Made by a program: the position numbers and the translations under genes
Origin: Streptomyces yatensis
Lineage (GTDB): Bacteria; Actinomycetota; Actinomycetes; Streptomycetales; Streptomycetaceae
Direction: 5' to 3'
DNA: 64,000 bases
Assembly (NCBI RefSeq): GCF_018069625.1
Contig: NZ_CP072941.1
Coordinates: forward strand, 9,424,001-9,488,000
Shown: positions 18,901 through 31,746 of the stretch, piece after piece
Numbering within the stretch: the stretch's first letter is position 1
How the letters are laid out: every line of letters begins with the position of its first letter
Notes under the pieces: model-generated
What the model saw: only the letters and a program-made list of their open reading frames with translations
Told to the model about the DNA's origin: nothing
The model's database searches: none

Positions 18901-21900
18901 AGAGCTGGTCGTCGAAGCACCGCTCGCCCTGCCCGAGCGCGAGGGTGTGCAGGTGCGGGTGAGTGTCGGCGCACCGGATGATTCCGGCCGTCGCCCGGTG
19001 GCGGTGCACTCACGTGGCCAGGACGATGCCTCAGACGCACCCTGGACTCGCCACCTCAGCGGCACGCTCTCCCAGGAGATCCCCGATGAGGTGGACGCGG
19101 ACCTGACGCAGTGGCCTCCCACCGGGGCGGTGGCGGTCCCGGAGGAGCGGGTGCGTGGCATCTATGAGGAGCTGGAGGCCGGCGGTTACGGCTACGGCCC
19201 GGCCTTCCGTGGTCTGCGGGCCGCGTGGACGCGGGGCGACGAGATCTATGCCGAGGTCACCCTGCCCGAGGAACTGTCGGCCGACGCCACCGCGTTCGGG
19301 CTGCATCCCGCGCTGCTCGACGCGGCCCTGCACGCCACCGCGTTCCGCGACCGTCCCGAGGACCAGGCAGGGCCCACACTGCCGTTCGCCTATCGCGGAG
19401 TCTCCCTGCAGGCCTCCGGCGCTTCGGCGCTGCGCGTACGTATCACGCCCAACGGCACGGATGGGGTGGGCCTGCGACTGGCCGATCCGAGCGGGGCGGC
19501 GGTCGCGGTGGTCGAATCGTTGGTGTCACGGCCCATGCCGACGACGCTGCCGGATGCCGCCACACGGACGTCGACGGACCAGATGTTCCTCGTGGGGTGG
19601 GAGGAGCTGCGGATCGCCGCCGCCGACGCACCACTGAACACCGTCTCTGTGCAGACCCCGTATGACGTACGGCAGTTGGCCTCCCGAGCCGACGCACCGC
19701 CAGTGCTGCTGTACGAGATCGGCCCCGGCGAGGCCGTACGTGACGACACCGACGCGGCCCGCGCACGTGAGCTGACCGGCCAGGTGCTGGACGTGCTGCA
19801 GACGTGGCTTGCGCAGCCCTCGCTGGAGGACTCTCGCCTGGTGGTGCTGACGCGGGGTGCCGTAGGGGTGCGGGATGCCGATCCGGTCGACCCGGCGGTC
19901 GCCGCGGCCTGGGGGCTGGTCGGCACCGCGCAGTCGGAGAACCCCGGGCGGATCCTGCTGCTCGACCTGGACGCCACACCGGCCTCCACGAAGGCCCTGC
20001 CCACGCTGCTGCCCGCACTGCTCGCCGGAGACGAACCACAGCTCGCGCTGCGCGGCGGCGTCTGCCATCTGCGGCGCCTGACCCGGGCGACGGCCGACGA
20101 GGCACTCGTGGCGCCGGAGGGAGAGCCCGCGTGGCGGCTGGGCACCCGCGGTCCGGGGACGCTGGAGGGCCTGGCACTGCTGCCGTCCCCGGGGGCGCTC
20201 GCGCCACTTCCCCCGGGCCATGTCCGGATCGAGACACGTGCCGCGGGACTCAACTTCCGCGATGTGCTGATGGCGCTGGGCATGTACCCCGGCGAGATCA
20301 GCATCGGCAACGAGGGCGCCGGTGTGGTCACGGAGGTCGGCCCCGGTGTCACCCGCTTCGCACCGGGTGACCGGGTCATGGGGCTCTTCGAGGGTGCGGG
20401 TGGCCCCATCGCCGTGGCCGACTGCCTCACCCTCGTACGTATCCCCCAGGGGTGGTCCTTCGAGCAGGCGGCCGCGGTCCCCTGCGTGTTCCTCACCGCC
20501 TACTTCGGGCTGCGGGACCTGGCCCGGCTGGAGCCCGGGGAGTCGGTCCTGGTCCATGCCGCCGCCGGTGGCGTCGGCATGGCCGCGGTGCAGCTGGCCC
20601 GGCACTGGGGCGCCGAGGTCTACGGCACGGCCGGGCCGGCCAAATGGGACGCGGCGCGCGCCGCCGGTGTCCCGGAGGGACGGCTGGCCAACTCCCGGAC
20701 GCTGGAGTTCGAGCAGCGGTTTCTCGCGATGACCGGGGGCCGTGGCGTCGATGTGGTGCTGGACGCCCTCGCCGGCGACTTCGTGGACGCCTCACTCCGA
20801 CTGCTGCCCAAGGGCGGCCGGTTCATCGAGATGGGCAAGAGCGATATCCGGGACGCCGAAGAGGTGGGCATCCAGCACCCCGGCGTGGCCTATCGGGCGT
20901 TCGACCTGGCCGAGGCGGGTGGCGAGCGCATCCAGCAGATGCTGACCGAGCTGGTCGACCTCTTCGAGAAGGGGGTGCTGACCCCGCCGCCGGTGACCGT
21001 ATGGGACATCCGGCGCGCTCCGGCCGCCTTCCGCTTCATGAGCCAGGCGCAGCACATCGGCAAGAACGTGTTCACCCTGCCGCGCCGACTGGACCCGGAC
21101 GGCACCGTGCTCATCACGGGTGGCACCGGATCGCTGGGCAAGGTGGCCGCCCGGCGTCTCGTGACCGAGCACGGCGTGCGGAATCTGCTGCTGACCAGCC
21201 GGAGCGGACCCCAGGCCAGCGGCGCCACCGAGCTCGAGCGGGAACTGACCTCACTCGGCGCACGGGTACGGATCGCCGCGTGCGATGTGGCAAACCGTGA
21301 CGCCCTGGCCGAGCTGCTGTCCTCGCTGCCCGGCGACGCGCCGCTGACGGCCGTGGTGCACAGCGCCGGCGCGCTGGACGACGGTGTGATCACCGCATTG
21401 ACCAGGGAGCGACTGGACACGGTCCTCGCCCCGAAGGTGGACGCCGCACTCCATCTGCATGACCTGACCCGACACCTGGATCTGGCGGCCTTCGTCCTGT
21501 TCTCCTCGGCCGCGGGCACGCTGGGCAGCTCGGGGCAGGGCAGCTATGTGGCGGCCAACGCCTTCCTGGACGCGCTGGCACACCGACGCCGCGCCCAGGG
21601 CCTCCCGGGCATCTCCCTGGCCTGGGGGCTGTGGGCACAGGGTGCGGGGGTCGGGCTGACCGGCCACCTCACCGACGCCGACCAGCAGCGCATGGTGCGC
21701 GGGGGAGTGGCCGGGCTGTCGGAGAGCGAAGGCGGGGAACTGTTCGACACCGCACTGCACATGCCCCAGCCGGTGGTGCTCCCCATGAAACTGGACCCCG
21801 GCGCACTGCGGGCCCAGGCCGCCACCGGACCGGTGCCACCGTTGCTCCGTGGCCTCGTCCGGCGGAGTCGGCGCACCGCACGGACCGCCGCCGACCTGGA

Positions 21901-22441
21901 CGCCTTCACCCAGCGCCTGACCAGGGCCACGGCCGAGGAGCAGGAGCAGATCCTGCTCGGCCTGGTCTGCCGGGAAGCCGCTCGGGTCCTGGGCCACGCC
22001 TCAGCTCACGCCATCGGGCCGGACCTGGCGTTCAACGAAATCGGCTTCGACTCCCTCACGGCGGTGGAACTGCGCAACCGCCTGGCCAACCACACCGGGA
22101 TACGCCTCCCGGCCACGCTGGTCTTCGACTATCCGACGCCCACCGCCCTGATGCGCCACCTGCGGATGAGACTCTGCCCGGACGACGCTCCACCCACGCA
22201 AAGGGACAACGGCAGCGAGGAGGACCTGCGCCGCGCGCTGGCCGGCACACCGCTGAGCCGCTTCCAGGAGCTGGGCATCCTGGACACCCTCATGACGCTG
22301 GTCCGGGATGCGGAAGCGGAGCAGCCGGTGGAAGAGCGACCGGCGGACGGGCAACCGGCGCATGGGCAGTCGGCCGCCACCATCGCCGATATGGATGTCG
22401 CCAGTCTGGTGCAACGAGCCATGAACAAGGCCGGGAAGTAA
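15915..22441 (+). CDS. Modular type I polyketide synthase: KS-AT(methylmalonyl)-DH-ER-KR-ACP, with a frameshift inside AT
   Basis: A GTG start at 15915 opens [14 protein letters not shown], a docking helix. KS is at about 16014-17295. AT starts at about 17610, but the frame breaks at 17885-17888: after GHSQG the first frame runs into nonsense and stops at 18077, while the AT continues ([17 protein letters not shown]) one frame over up to 22441. The near-identical sequence at 24423-24427 has five G where this gene has four, so one G is missing. The rest is intact: YASH (methylmalonyl), DH (about 18715-19560), ER (about 20155-21075, Tyr of ALGMYP present, predicting 2S methyl), KR (about 21100-21660, LDD, B type) and ACP (about 21935-22165). 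Corrected, the protein has about 2175 residues. Either this is an assembly error in a repeat or the synthase is dead. Confidence 0.9.
17590..18660 (+). repeat. Near-identical methylmalonyl-AT segment, partner of 24130-25200
   Basis: The two methylmalonyl ATs share long identical runs from the GQGAQWVG motif to the post-[12 protein letters not shown]. The upstream KS parts at 16014-16320 and 16720-17290 are likewise nearly repeated at 22566-22870 and 23280-23850. The frameshift lies inside this repeat. Confidence 0.85.
17885..17888 (+). other. Single-base deletion frameshift in the AT of the fourth PKS gene
   Basis: The run is four G between GTCATTCGCA and AGATTGCGGC. In the almost identical AT of the next gene the same place (24423-24427) has five G. 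Adding one G restores the [14 protein letters not shown] motif and joins the two halves of the module. A homopolymer inside a long repeat is a classic place for an assembly error, but a true mutation cannot be excluded from the sequence. Confidence 0.9.
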
Positions 22442-22467
22442 TGTCGGTTCGGAATGCGGAGGCTGGG

Positions 22468-25400
22468 ATGACCACTCCCGAAGCGCAGGTCGTCGAAGCG
22501 CTGCGTGTCACGCTCATGGAGAACGAGCGGCTCGAGCGGGAGAACGCCAACATACGCCGTGGCCTGTCGGAGCCGATCGCGATCGTGGGGATGGCGTGCC
22601 GGTTGCCGGGTGGGGTGACCACGCCGGAGGAGCTGTGGGACCTGGTGGCCTCTGGTGGTGACGCGGTCGGTGGGTTTCCGGAGGACCGTGGGTGGGATCT
22701 GGAGAACCTCTTCGACCCGGATCCGGATCACCCGGGCACCAGCTATGTCCGCGAGGGTGGCTTTCTGCGTGATGCGGGGGAGTTCGACGCGGGTTTCTTC
22801 GGGATCTCGCCGCGTGAGGCGCTGGCGATGGATCCCCAGCAGCGCATCATGCTCGAGACCTCCTGGGAGGCGTTCGAGCGCGCCGGGATCGACCCGACGG
22901 CGCTGCGCGGCAAGGACATCGGCGTCTTCTCCGGGGTGACGTATCACAGCTACGGCTCCGGAGCGCGGGTCCCCGAGGAGCTCGAGGCGGTCATGGGCAC
23001 GGGCACCTCGGCGAGCGTCCTGTCGGGGCGGGTGTCCTATGCGCTGGGCTTCGAGGGTCCGTCGGTCGCGGTGGACACGGCGTGTTCCTCGTCGCTGGTG
23101 GCCTTGCATCTGGCCGTACAGGCACTGCGGTTGGGCGAGTGCTCGATGGCGCTGGCCGGAGGGGTGACCGTCATGGCCAACCCCGGTATCTTCGTCGGCT
23201 TCTCGCGTCAGCGCGGGTTGTCCAAGGACGGCCGTTGCAGGGCGTTCGCGGCCGCGGCGGACGGCACCGGCTTCTCCGAGGGCGCGGGTGTGCTGCTGGT
23301 GGAGCGGTTGTCGGATGCGGAGCGTCTTGGTCATCGGGTGTTGGCGGTGGTGCGGGGCAGTGCGGTGAATCAGGATGGTGCGTCAAATGGGTTGACGGCG
23401 CCGAATGGTCCGTCGCAGCAGCGTGTCATCCGGCAGGCGTTGAGCAGCGCCGGGCTGGTGGCGGCGGACGTGGACGCGGTCGAGGCCCATGGGACGGGCA
23501 CGGCCCTGGGCGACCCCATCGAGGCGCAGGCGCTCTTGGACACGTATGGCCAGGATCGGCCTGAGGGGCGTCCGTTGTGGTTGGGGTCGTTGAAGTCGAA
23601 TATTGGTCATGCGCAGGCGGCTGCGGGTGTGGCTGGTGTGATCAAGATGGTGTTGGCGTTGCGGCGTGGGGTGTTGCCGAGGACGTTGCATGTGGATGAG
23701 CGGTCGGCGCAGGTGGATTGGTCGGCGGGTGCGGTGGAGCTGCTGGCCGAGGAGCGGGCGTGGCCGGAGGTGGGGCGTCCGCGGCGGGCCGGGGTGTCGG
23801 GGTTTGGTGTCAGTGGGACGAACGCGCATGTGATTTTGGAGCAGGCTCCGGAGGTGGCCACTGAGGTGGCGCCGGTGATGGAGGTGCCGGGTGGTGTGGT
23901 GCCGTTGGTGGTGTCGGGGCGTGGTGGTGCGGGGTTGCGGGGGCAGGCGCGGCGGTTGGTGGAGTACGTGCGGGCGCATCCGGACGTGAGTGTTGGGGAG
24001 TTGGGTGCGGGGCTGGCCGTTGGCCGCGCGGCGTTGTCCGATCGTGCGGTGGTGGTGGCGGGGGATCGGGTTGAGGCGTTGGCGGGGCTGGCGGCGGTTG
24101 CGGAGGGCAGCGGGGCGGGAAAGGCGGATGTCCGGGGTCGGGTGGCGTTTGTTTTCCCTGGTCAGGGGGCGCAGTGGGTGGGTATGGGTGCGGAGTTGCT
24201 GGAGTCGTGTGGAGTGTTCGCGGAGGGGTTGCGGGAGTGTGCGGGGGTGTTGGACCCGCTGACCGGGTGGTCGCTGGTGGATGTGGTGCGGGGTGTGGGG
24301 GGTGGGGTGTCGTTGGATCGGGTGGATGTGGTGCAGCCGGTGTCGTTTGCGGTGATGGTGGCGTTGGCGCGGGTGTGGCGGTGGTTTGGGGTGGAGCCTG
24401 CGGCGGTGGTGGGTCATTCGCAGGGGGAGATTGCGGCGGCGTGTGTGGCGGGTGGGTTGTCGTTGGAGGATGCGGCGCGGGTGGTGGTGTTGCGGAGTCG
24501 AGCGATCGCGGCGGGATTGTCGGGTCGTGGGGGGATGGTGTCGCTGGCAGTGGGGGTGGAGAAGGCGGAGTCGCTGGTGTCCCGTTGGTCGGGGCGGGTG
24601 GAGGTGGCGGCGGTGAATGGGCCGTCGTCGGTGGTGGTGGCCGGTGAGGTGGAGGCCCTGCGGGAGCTGGTGGACGAGTGCAAGGGGGAGGAGATGCGCG
24701 CGCGGTGGGTCGATGTCGATTACGCCTCGCATACAGCGCAGGTGGAGGCGGTGGAGGAGGAGCTTGCCCTGTCGTTGTCGCAGGTCCGGCCGGTGTCGTC
24801 CCGTATCCCGTTCTTCTCCACGGTGGAGGCGGGGTGGCTGGACACGGCGGAGCTGGACACGGGGTATTGGTATCGGAATCTGCGGAGCTCGGTGCGGTTC
24901 GCGCCGTCGATTGACCAGTTGCTTGAGGAAGGCTTTGCGGCGTTTGTTGAGGTGAGCGCGCATCCGGTGCTGACGATGAGCATCGAGGCGGCAGCGGAGC
25001 AGGCGGATGCCGGACCGGTCGTGGTGACGGGGACGCTCCGCCGGGACGAGGGTGGCATGCGTCGCGTGCTCACGTCCCTGAGTGAGGCGTATGTGCGGGG
25101 TGTCCGCGTCGACTGGACCGCGCTGCTCGGCGACATCCCGGCGCATGCCGCGCTGGAGCTCCCCACCTATGCCTTCCAACACCAGCACTACTGGCTCAAG
25201 AGCGCCGCTCCTGCCGATGCGGGGTCCATCGACGATCAGCTCCCGGGCATGGCCGAACTGCCCGCCGAGACAGGTATGTTGATCACTCGCCTTCTCGGGG
25301 AGTCCGCGCCGGAACAGGAACGCATCCTGCTGGAGACCGTCCGCCAGGAGACCGCAAGCGTCTTGGGGCACCCCTCACTGGATGCCATCGAACCGGACAT

Positions 25401-28400
25401 GGTGTTCAACCAGATCGGGTTCGACTCGGCCACCGCCGTGCAGTTGCGCAACCGCCTGAACGCACTCACCGACCGGACTCTGCCGACCACTCTGCTCTTC
25501 GACTACCCCACGCCCCTGATTCTCGCCGCCTTCCTCCGTGACGAGCTCATCGGGGACACGGCGGCCCCGGAGGAGGTACCGGGCCCGCCATCAGCGCTCG
25601 CGGCCGTGTCGACTGAGCCGGTGGCGATCGTGGGCATGGCGTGTCGGCTGCCGGGTGGAGTCTCCACTCCGGAAGAGCTGTGGGACCTGGTGATTCATGG
25701 GCGGGACGGGGTCAGCGACTTCCCGGTGAACCGTGGCTGGGATCTGGAGAATCTGTTCCACCCGGACCCGGACCACCCCGGCACCAGCTATGCGCACCAA
25801 GGCGGGTTTCTGCACGATGCCGGGGAATTCGATGCGGGCTTCTTCGGGATCTCGCCGCGTGAGGCGCTGGCCGTGGACCCCCAACAGCGTCTGATGCTGG
25901 AGACCTCGTGGGAAGCGCTGGAACGCGCCGGGATCGACCCGACCACCCTGCGGGGCAAGGACGTGGGTGTCTTCTCCGGGGTGACGTACCACAACTACGG
26001 GTCGGGTGTGGAGCCGGTTCCCGCCGAGCTCGAGGGCATGCTGGGGCTCGGCGCCTCGGCGAGCGTGCTGTCAGGGAGGGTGTCCTATGCGCTGGGCTTC
26101 GAGGGGCCCTCGGTCGCGGTGGACACTGCATGCTCCTCGTCCCTGGTGGCGTTGCATCTGGCGGCGCAGGCGCTGCGAGCGGGTGAGTGTTCGATCGCAC
26201 TGGCCGGCGGTGTCACGGTGATGCCGACTCCCGGCATCTTCATCGCCTTCTCGCGCCAGCGCGGGATGTCGGTCGACGGCCGGTGCAAGTCCTTCGCCGC
26301 CTCGGCCGACGGTACGGGCTGGGCCGAGGGTGTGGGTGTGCTGGCGCTGGAGCGACTGTCGGACGCGGAGCGGAACGGCCACCAAGTGCTGGCGGTGGTG
26401 CGGGGAAGCGCGGTGAACCAGGACGGTGCGTCGAACGGTCTGACGGCGCCGAACGGACCGTCACAGCAGCGCGTCATCCGCCAGGCGCTGGCCGGCGCGG
26501 GTGTGTCGGCCGCCGAGGTGGATGTGATCGAGGCGCATGGCACCGGCACGGCGCTGGGTGATCCGATCGAGGCGCAGGCGGTGTTGGCCACGTACGGTCA
26601 GGATCGTGAGCGGCCGCTGCTGATGGGGTCGTTGAAATCGAATATTGGTCATGCGCAGGCGGCCGCGGGTGTGGCTGGTGTGATCAAGATGGTGTTGGCG
26701 CTGCGGCATGGCATCGCCCCTCGAACGTTGCATGTGGATGAGCCGACGCCGCAGGTGGATTGGTCGGCGGGTGCGGTGGAGCTGCTGACCGAAGAGCGGG
26801 TGTGGCCGGAGGTGGGGCGTCCGCGTCGGGCCGGGGTGTCCGCGTTCGGAGTCAGTGGCACCAACGCCCACGTCATCCTGGAACAGGCGGCTCCGACGGC
26901 GACCGAGCCGGCCGATCCGGTGATGTCCTGGCCGAAGGGTGTCCCGGTACCACTGGTGGTGTCCGGTCGAGGCGCCGCAGGGCTCGCCGCCCAGGCGCGA
27001 CGGCTACGGTCCTTTGTCGCGGCTGAGCCGCAGCTCGACGTGAGTGAACTCGGCTTCGCGTTGGGTTGTGGTCGGGCGGCGTTGTCGGATCGTGCGGTGG
27101 TGGTGGCGGGGGATCGGGCGGAGGCGTTGGCGGGGTTGGGTGCGGTGGTGCGGGGTGAGTCGTCTGCGGGTGTGGTGTCGGGTGCGGTGGTGCGTGGTCG
27201 GTTGGGGGTGTTGTTCGCTGGTCAGGGGTGTCAGCGGGTGGGGATGGGGCGTGGGTTGTATGAGGTGTTCCCCGTGTTCCGGGAGGCTTTTGATGTGGTG
27301 TGTGAGGCGTTGGACCGGGAGTTGGGTGCGGGTGGTGTGTCGGGTTCGGTGCGGGAGGTGGTGTTCGGGGATGGGGAGCTGTTGGAGCGGACGGTGTTTG
27401 CTCAGGCGGGGTTGTTTGCGGTGGAGGTGGGGTTGTTCCGGTTGGTGGAGTCGTGGGGTGTGGTGGTGGATGTGGTGGGTGGGCATTCGGTGGGTGAGGT
27501 GGCGGCGGCGTATGTGGCGGGTGTGGTGTCGTTGGCGGATGCGGCGGTGTTGGTGGCGGCGCGGGGTCGGTTGATGGAGGCGCTGCCGGAGGGCGGTGCG
27601 ATGGTGGCGGTGGGCGCGGGTGAGGAGGAGGTGCGGCCGCTGCTGGTGGCAGGGGTGGACATAGCGGCAGTGAACGGGCCTGCGGCCGTGGTCCTTTCCG
27701 GCGATGAGGAGCCGGTGTTGCGGGTGGCGGAAAAGCTATCGGCGCGGGGGTGTCGGACGAGGCGGCTGGCGGTTTCGCATGCGTTCCACTCGGCCCATAT
27801 GGAGCCGATGCTGGAGGAGTTCCGGGCAGCGATCGCTGATCTGTCGTTCTCAGCGCCGGTGATCTCCTTGGTGTCGAACGTGACGGGTGCGTTGGCGGAT
27901 GCGGAGACGGTGTGCTCGCCGGAGTACTGGGTGGAACATGTGCGTTCGGCCGTGCGGTTCTCGGATGGAGTGCGAGCACTCGCCGACTACGGAGTGAGCG
28001 CGTATCTGGAGCTCGCGCCGGACGCGGTGTTGTCCGCGATGGTCGGTGACTGTCTGCCGGAGGAGTCGGCGGCCGCGGAGTCCGTGGTGGTGCCGTCCCT
28101 GCGGCGGGAGGGCGATGAGGTCCGTGCGCTGTTGTCCGCCGCCGCCCAACTCCATGTGGCAGGCGTACGCATCGACTTCGGTGCCCTGTTCGGTGCGACG
28201 GCTCTGCCCTCCCATATTTCGGAGCTGCCGACGTATGCGTTCCAGCGGGAGCATTACTGGTTGGTCGGGGACGGCCGCGGGGTCGGTGATGTGGCGTCTG
28301 CCGGGTTGACGGGCGTCGGCCATCCACTATTGGGCGCCGTGACGGAGGTGCCGGGTTCGGGCGAGGTGTTGTTCACGTCGCGGTTGTCGTTGGGGTCGCA

Positions 28401-30867
28401 TGGGTGGCTGGCTGATCATGTGGCCGCGGGTGCGGTGTTGTTGCCGGGTGCGGCGTTTGTGGAGTTGGTGGTGCGGGCCGGGGATGAGGTCGGGTGTGGT
28501 GGGGTGGAGGAGTTGGTGATGGAGGCTCCGCTGGTGTTGGCGGAGGGTGGGGCGGTGCAGGTGCGGGTGAGTGTGGGGGAGGTCGATGAGGGTGGTCGGC
28601 GTGGGGTGCGGGTGTATTCACGGGCGGAGGACGCTGGCGTAGGCGCTGCGTGGGTGCGGCATGCCACCGGGACGGTGCGTCCTGCGGAGGGGATCTCCGT
28701 CCCCGACGCGGGGCTGTCGGTGTGGCCTCCGGTGGGTGCGGTGGCGGTGGATCGGGCAGAGGTGGAGGGCCTGTACGACGGTCTGGAACAGGTGGGCTAT
28801 CGGTATGGGCCGGTGTTTCAGGGGGTGCGGGCGGCGTGGCGGTCGGATGGTGCGGTGTATGCGGAGGTGGCGCTGCCGGAGGAGCACCGGGTCCGGGCGG
28901 CGGGGTTCGGACTGCATCCCGCACTCCTCGACGCGGCCATGCACACCATCGCCTTCCACGACCGTGACGAAGCCGATGCGGAACTTGTACTCCCGTTCGC
29001 CTATCGAGAGGTGGCGCTGCATACCTCCGGGGCCTCGTCACTGCGCGTACGCGTCACACCGGCCGGCCCGAACACCATGACCCTCGATCTGGCCGATGAG
29101 TCCGGTACCCCGGTGGCTTCGGTGGGTTCGGTGGTGTCCCGTCCGGTCAGCCCCGAGCAGTTCGGCACGGCGGCGACGGCGGACCGGATGTTCCGCGTCG
29201 CCTGGGAAGAACTGCCGGTTCGGCCGGGCGGCACGACCGTGGAACCCGTAACGGTGGTCGACGCCGAGGACATACACTGCCTGGCCACCACGTCGGAGGC
29301 TTCGCCACCAGACGTACTGGTGCTGGACCTCGGCGGCGGCGTCGGCGGTGGCGCAGGCAGTGGCACCGGCGATGGTACGGCCGATGTGCGGGAGCTGACC
29401 GGGCGGGCGCTGCGGGTCGTACAGGCGTGGCTGGCCGAGCCCTCGTTGGCGTCCAGCCGGCTGGTCGTGGTGACCCGCGGTGGCGTCGCCGTCCGGGAGG
29501 CCGATACGGCCGATCCGGCGGTGGCCGCGGTGTGGGGCCTGATGGGGTCCGCACAAGCGGAGAACCCCGGGCGGATCCTTCTCCTCGACATCGATCAAGA
29601 GACGATCCCCGTCGCGTTCCTGCCCGCGATGCTTGCCGGTGACCAGCACCAGTTGGCCTTACGCGAGGCCACCTGCTTCACCCGGCACCTCACCCGTGTC
29701 GTGGACGTGCCCGAGCCCGGAACGGGTGTTGTGGGCCCGGATGGGACGGTGTTGGTAACGGGTGGCACGGGCGCGCTGGGTGCGGTGGTGGCGCGGCATC
29801 TGGTGGCGGTGCATGGGGTGCGGAGCCTGGTGTTGGCGAGCCGGAACGGGCCTGGGGCCGCTGGCGCCGCCGAGCTGGAGGCGGAGCTGGTGAAGGCGGG
29901 TGCACGGGTACGCATCGTGGCGTGTGATGTGGCGGACCGCGACGCGGTGGCCGGGCTGCTTGATGTGATTCCGGAGGATGCCCCGTTGTCGGGGGTGGTG
30001 CATACGGCCGGTGTTCTGGACGACGGTGTGCTGACGGCATTGACCCCGGAGCGCATGGACGCCGTATTCCAGTCGAAGGTGGACGGGGCGCTCCATCTGC
30101 ATGAGCTGACCCGGGGCCTGAATCTGCACCTGTCCGCCTTCGTCCTGTTCTCCTCCGCCGCCGGCACCCTGGGCAACGCGGGCCAGGGCAACTACGCCGC
30201 CGCCAACGCCTACCTCGACGCGCTCGCCCATCAGCGCCAGGCGCAGGGACTCCCCGCCGTCTCCCTGGCCTGGGGCATGTGGCAACAGGCCGCCGGAACG
30301 GGCATGACCGGCCGCCTCGGCGAGGCCGACCAGCGCCGGATGACACGCGGCGGTGTGGCCCCCTTGTCCCCGGCCGAGGGCATGGAACTCTTCGACGCCG
30401 CGCTGCGTACGGCCGAACCCACGGTGCTCCCCATCAAGCTGGACCTCGGCGCGCTCCGAACCCAGGCCGCCGACGGGGCGGTGCCACCGCTGCTGCGCAC
30501 ACTGGTGCCACCGGTCCGGCGAGCCGCTCGGGCCCCTGCGGACGAAGAACTGGTGACCGGCAGGCTGGCCGGGGCGGCGCCCGAGGAGCAGGAGCGGATT
30601 CTCCTCGACATGGTTCAGCAGGAGGCCGCCCGGGTCCTGGGGCACTCGGCGGCCGCCACGCTCGACCCCGATGTGCTGTTCACCGAGATCGGCCTGGACT
30701 CCCTGATGGCGGTGGAACTCCGCGATCGCCTGGCCAAGCGCACCGCGCTGCGGCTGCCTCCCAGCTTTGTCTTCGACCATCCGACTCTCCGGATGCTGGC
30801 CCGTCAACTGCGGGAGGAGCTGGAGAAAGCCGATGCGGACGCTTCTCCCGGAGGCGCCCGGGAGTGA
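22468..30867 (+). CDS. Terminal type I polyketide synthase, two modules: KS-AT(methylmalonyl)-ACP and KS-AT(malonyl)-DH-KR-ACP
   Basis: Two starts are possible. ATG 22441 overlaps the previous stop (TAATG); ATG 22468 has a GGAGG site five bases upstream and opens a docking helix typical of the family ([13 protein letters not shown]), so I prefer 22468. Module one: KS (about 22566-23850, Cys at 23083), AT (about 24148-25060, YASH, methylmalonyl), then directly an ACP ([12 protein letters not shown], about 25310-25540). It has no reductive domain, so a ketone remains. Module two: KS (about 25617-26885), AT (about 27205-28110, HAFH, malonyl), DH (about 28325-29160), KR (about 29745-30310, LDD, GQGNY) and ACP ([11 protein letters not shown], about 30590-30820). 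There is no thioesterase; release is by the adjacent amide synthase. A TTA codon lies at 29659-29661. Confidence 0.95.
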   Translation: MTTPEAQVVEALRVTLMENERLERENANIRRGLSEPIAIVGMACRLPGGVTTPEELWDLVASGGDAVGGFPEDRGWDLENLFDPDPDHPGTSYVREGGFLRDAGEFDAGFFGISPREALAMDPQQRIMLETSWEAFERAGIDPTALRGKDIGVFSGVTYHSYGSGARVPEELEAVMGTGTSASVLSGRVSYALGFEGPSVAVDTACSSSLVALHLAVQALRLGECSMALAGGVTVMANPGIFVGFSRQRGLSKDGRCRAFAAAADGTGFSEGAGVLLVERLSDAERLGHRVLAVVRGSAVNQDGASNGLTAPNGPSQQRVIRQALSSAGLVAADVDAVEAHGTGTALGDPIEAQALLDTYGQDRPEGRPLWLGSLKSNIGHAQAAAGVAGVIKMVLALRRGVLPRTLHVDERSAQVDWSAGAVELLAEERAWPEVGRPRRAGVSGFGVSGTNAHVILEQAPEVATEVAPVMEVPGGVVPLVVSGRGGAGLRGQARRLVEYVRAHPDVSVGELGAGLAVGRAALSDRAVVVAGDRVEALAGLAAVAEGSGAGKADVRGRVAFVFPGQGAQWVGMGAELLESCGVFAEGLRECAGVLDPLTGWSLVDVVRGVGGGVSLDRVDVVQPVSFAVMVALARVWRWFGVEPAAVVGHSQGEIAAACVAGGLSLEDAARVVVLRSRAIAAGLSGRGGMVSLAVGVEKAESLVSRWSGRVEVAAVNGPSSVVVAGEVEALRELVDECKGEEMRARWVDVDYASHTAQVEAVEEELALSLSQVRPVSSRIPFFSTVEAGWLDTAELDTGYWYRNLRSSVRFAPSIDQLLEEGFAAFVEVSAHPVLTMSIEAAAEQADAGPVVVTGTLRRDEGGMRRVLTSLSEAYVRGVRVDWTALLGDIPAHAALELPTYAFQHQHYWLKSAAPADAGSIDDQLPGMAELPAETGMLITRLLGESAPEQERILLETVRQETASVLGHPSLDAIEPDMVFNQIGFDSATAVQLRNRLNALTDRTLPTTLLFDYPTPLILAAFLRDELIGDTAAPEEVPGPPSALAAVSTEPVAIVGMACRLPGGVSTPEELWDLVIHGRDGVSDFPVNRGWDLENLFHPDPDHPGTSYAHQGGFLHDAGEFDAGFFGISPREALAVDPQQRLMLETSWEALERAGIDPTTLRGKDVGVFSGVTYHNYGSGVEPVPAELEGMLGLGASASVLSGRVSYALGFEGPSVAVDTACSSSLVALHLAAQALRAGECSIALAGGVTVMPTPGIFIAFSRQRGMSVDGRCKSFAASADGTGWAEGVGVLALERLSDAERNGHQVLAVVRGSAVNQDGASNGLTAPNGPSQQRVIRQALAGAGVSAAEVDVIEAHGTGTALGDPIEAQAVLATYGQDRERPLLMGSLKSNIGHAQAAAGVAGVIKMVLALRHGIAPRTLHVDEPTPQVDWSAGAVELLTEERVWPEVGRPRRAGVSAFGVSGTNAHVILEQAAPTATEPADPVMSWPKGVPVPLVVSGRGAAGLAAQARRLRSFVAAEPQLDVSELGFALGCGRAALSDRAVVVAGDRAEALAGLGAVVRGESSAGVVSGAVVRGRLGVLFAGQGCQRVGMGRGLYEVFPVFREAFDVVCEALDRELGAGGVSGSVREVVFGDGELLERTVFAQAGLFAVEVGLFRLVESWGVVVDVVGGHSVGEVAAAYVAGVVSLADAAVLVAARGRLMEALPEGGAMVAVGAGEEEVRPLLVAGVDIAAVNGPAAVVLSGDEEPVLRVAEKLSARGCRTRRLAVSHAFHSAHMEPMLEEFRAAIADLSFSAPVISLVSNVTGALADAETVCSPEYWVEHVRSAVRFSDGVRALADYGVSAYLELAPDAVLSAMVGDCLPEESAAAESVVVPSLRREGDEVRALLSAAAQLHVAGVRIDFGALFGATALPSHISELPTYAFQREHYWLVGDGRGVGDVASAGLTGVGHPLLGAVTEVPGSGEVLFTSRLSLGSHGWLADHVAAGAVLLPGAAFVELVVRAGDEVGCGGVEELVMEAPLVLAEGGAVQVRVSVGEVDEGGRRGVRVYSRAEDAGVGAAWVRHATGTVRPAEGISVPDAGLSVWPPVGAVAVDRAEVEGLYDGLEQVGYRYGPVFQGVRAAWRSDGAVYAEVALPEEHRVRAAGFGLHPALLDAAMHTIAFHDRDEADAELVLPFAYREVALHTSGASSLRVRVTPAGPNTMTLDLADESGTPVASVGSVVSRPVSPEQFGTAATADRMFRVAWEELPVRPGGTTVEPVTVVDAEDIHCLATTSEASPPDVLVLDLGGGVGGGAGSGTGDGTADVRELTGRALRVVQAWLAEPSLASSRLVVVTRGGVAVREADTADPAVAAVWGLMGSAQAENPGRILLLDIDQETIPVAFLPAMLAGDQHQLALREATCFTRHLTRVVDVPEPGTGVVGPDGTVLVTGGTGALGAVVARHLVAVHGVRSLVLASRNGPGAAGAAELEAELVKAGARVRIVACDVADRDAVAGLLDVIPEDAPLSGVVHTAGVLDDGVLTALTPERMDAVFQSKVDGALHLHELTRGLNLHLSAFVLFSSAAGTLGNAGQGNYAAANAYLDALAHQRQAQGLPAVSLAWGMWQQAAGTGMTGRLGEADQRRMTRGGVAPLSPAEGMELFDAALRTAEPTVLPIKLDLGALRTQAADGAVPPLLRTLVPPVRRAARAPADEELVTGRLAGAAPEEQERILLDMVQQEAARVLGHSAAATLDPDVLFTEIGLDSLMAVELRDRLAKRTALRLPPSFVFDHPTLRMLARQLREELEKADADASPGGARE
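27053..28170 (+). repeat. Near-identical malonyl-AT segment, copy 3 of 3
   Basis: This copy matches 183-1300 at a constant offset with a handful of substitutions, including the whole C-terminal half of the AT. It sits between a KS and a DH with different codon preference, marking sharp mosaic junctions. Confidence 0.85.
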
Positions 30868-30918
30868 GTCCGACACACCCGCCCGGTTCAGCCGGACCCG
30901 CTGCGAAAGGGATCGCAC

Positions 30919-31677
30919 ATGTTCAGCACGGACACCTACCTGGCGCATCTGGGGTTTTCCCAGCCGCCCGCCCCCACCCTGCCGAACCTGCGGCAGTTGC
31001 ACCGCAGCCATCTGATGGCGGTCCCCTACGACACCAACCACACGCACCGCCTGAGCGCGGAGAACATGGCCGACATCGATATCGACAAGGCATTCGAGGC
31101 CATCGTGCCGACCGGCGCCGGGGGCATGTGCCTGGAGCTGAACACCCTGTTCGCCCGGCTGCTCCGCGAGCTGGGCTATGACCTGGACGTCATCAGCGGT
31201 GGCACGTATCTGCCCGGTGACATCTTCGCCCCCGACCCCGAGCACATGCTGATGCTCGTCCGTATCGAGGGGCAGGAGTGGCTGGCCGACGTGGGGCACG
31301 CCGGTCTCTGCTTCATCGAGCCGCTGCGCCTGTCGGAGGAGGAGGTGCAGTGGCAGTACGGCTGCGCGTTCCGGCTGATCCGGCGGGACGGCTATCTCGT
31401 ACTGCAGGCCAAGACCCTGGACCACGACTGGCGCACCACCTACCGGTTCACCACCGAGCCCCGGACGTATGACGCCTGGGCCGGGGTCGGTGAGGGCAAC
31501 GGCCCGGCCATCCTGGCGGCGATGCGCCGGCGCCGGCGCGTCATCGACAAGGGGCAGGTCTTCTTCACCAACAACATGTTCACGATCGTGGAGGACGGCC
31601 ATGAGAAGGTCACCCTCCTCGTCGATCCGGAACAGCGCGCCCAGGTGCTCGACACGTACTGGGACGGTCGCGACTGA
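30919..31677 (+). CDS. rifF: Amide synthase (RifF-type, arylamine N-acetyltransferase family)
   Basis: This 252-residue protein belongs to the arylamine N-acetyltransferase family. The Cys-His-Asp triad is visible as C71 (GGMCLEL), H109 (EHMLML) and D124 (ADVGHAG). In ansamycin clusters this enzyme takes the finished chain from the last ACP and closes the macrolactam by attaching the AHBA amine to C1. That agrees with the missing thioesterase in the PKS gene ending 51 bp upstream. The ATG at 30919 has GAAAGGGA upstream, and the gene is probably cotranscribed with the PKS. The symbol is used for the orthologous function in rifamycin biosynthesis. Confidence 0.95.
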   Translation: MFSTDTYLAHLGFSQPPAPTLPNLRQLHRSHLMAVPYDTNHTHRLSAENMADIDIDKAFEAIVPTGAGGMCLELNTLFARLLRELGYDLDVISGGTYLPGDIFAPDPEHMLMLVRIEGQEWLADVGHAGLCFIEPLRLSEEEVQWQYGCAFRLIRRDGYLVLQAKTLDHDWRTTYRFTTEPRTYDAWAGVGEGNGPAILAAMRRRRRVIDKGQVFFTNNMFTIVEDGHEKVTLLVDPEQRAQVLDTYWDGRD

Positions 31678-31746
31678 CGACCGAGCCGGTGCCGCCATCC
31701 CCGTCCCGGCCCGTGGCCGACGACCAGCAGATGAGAGTGATGCGCC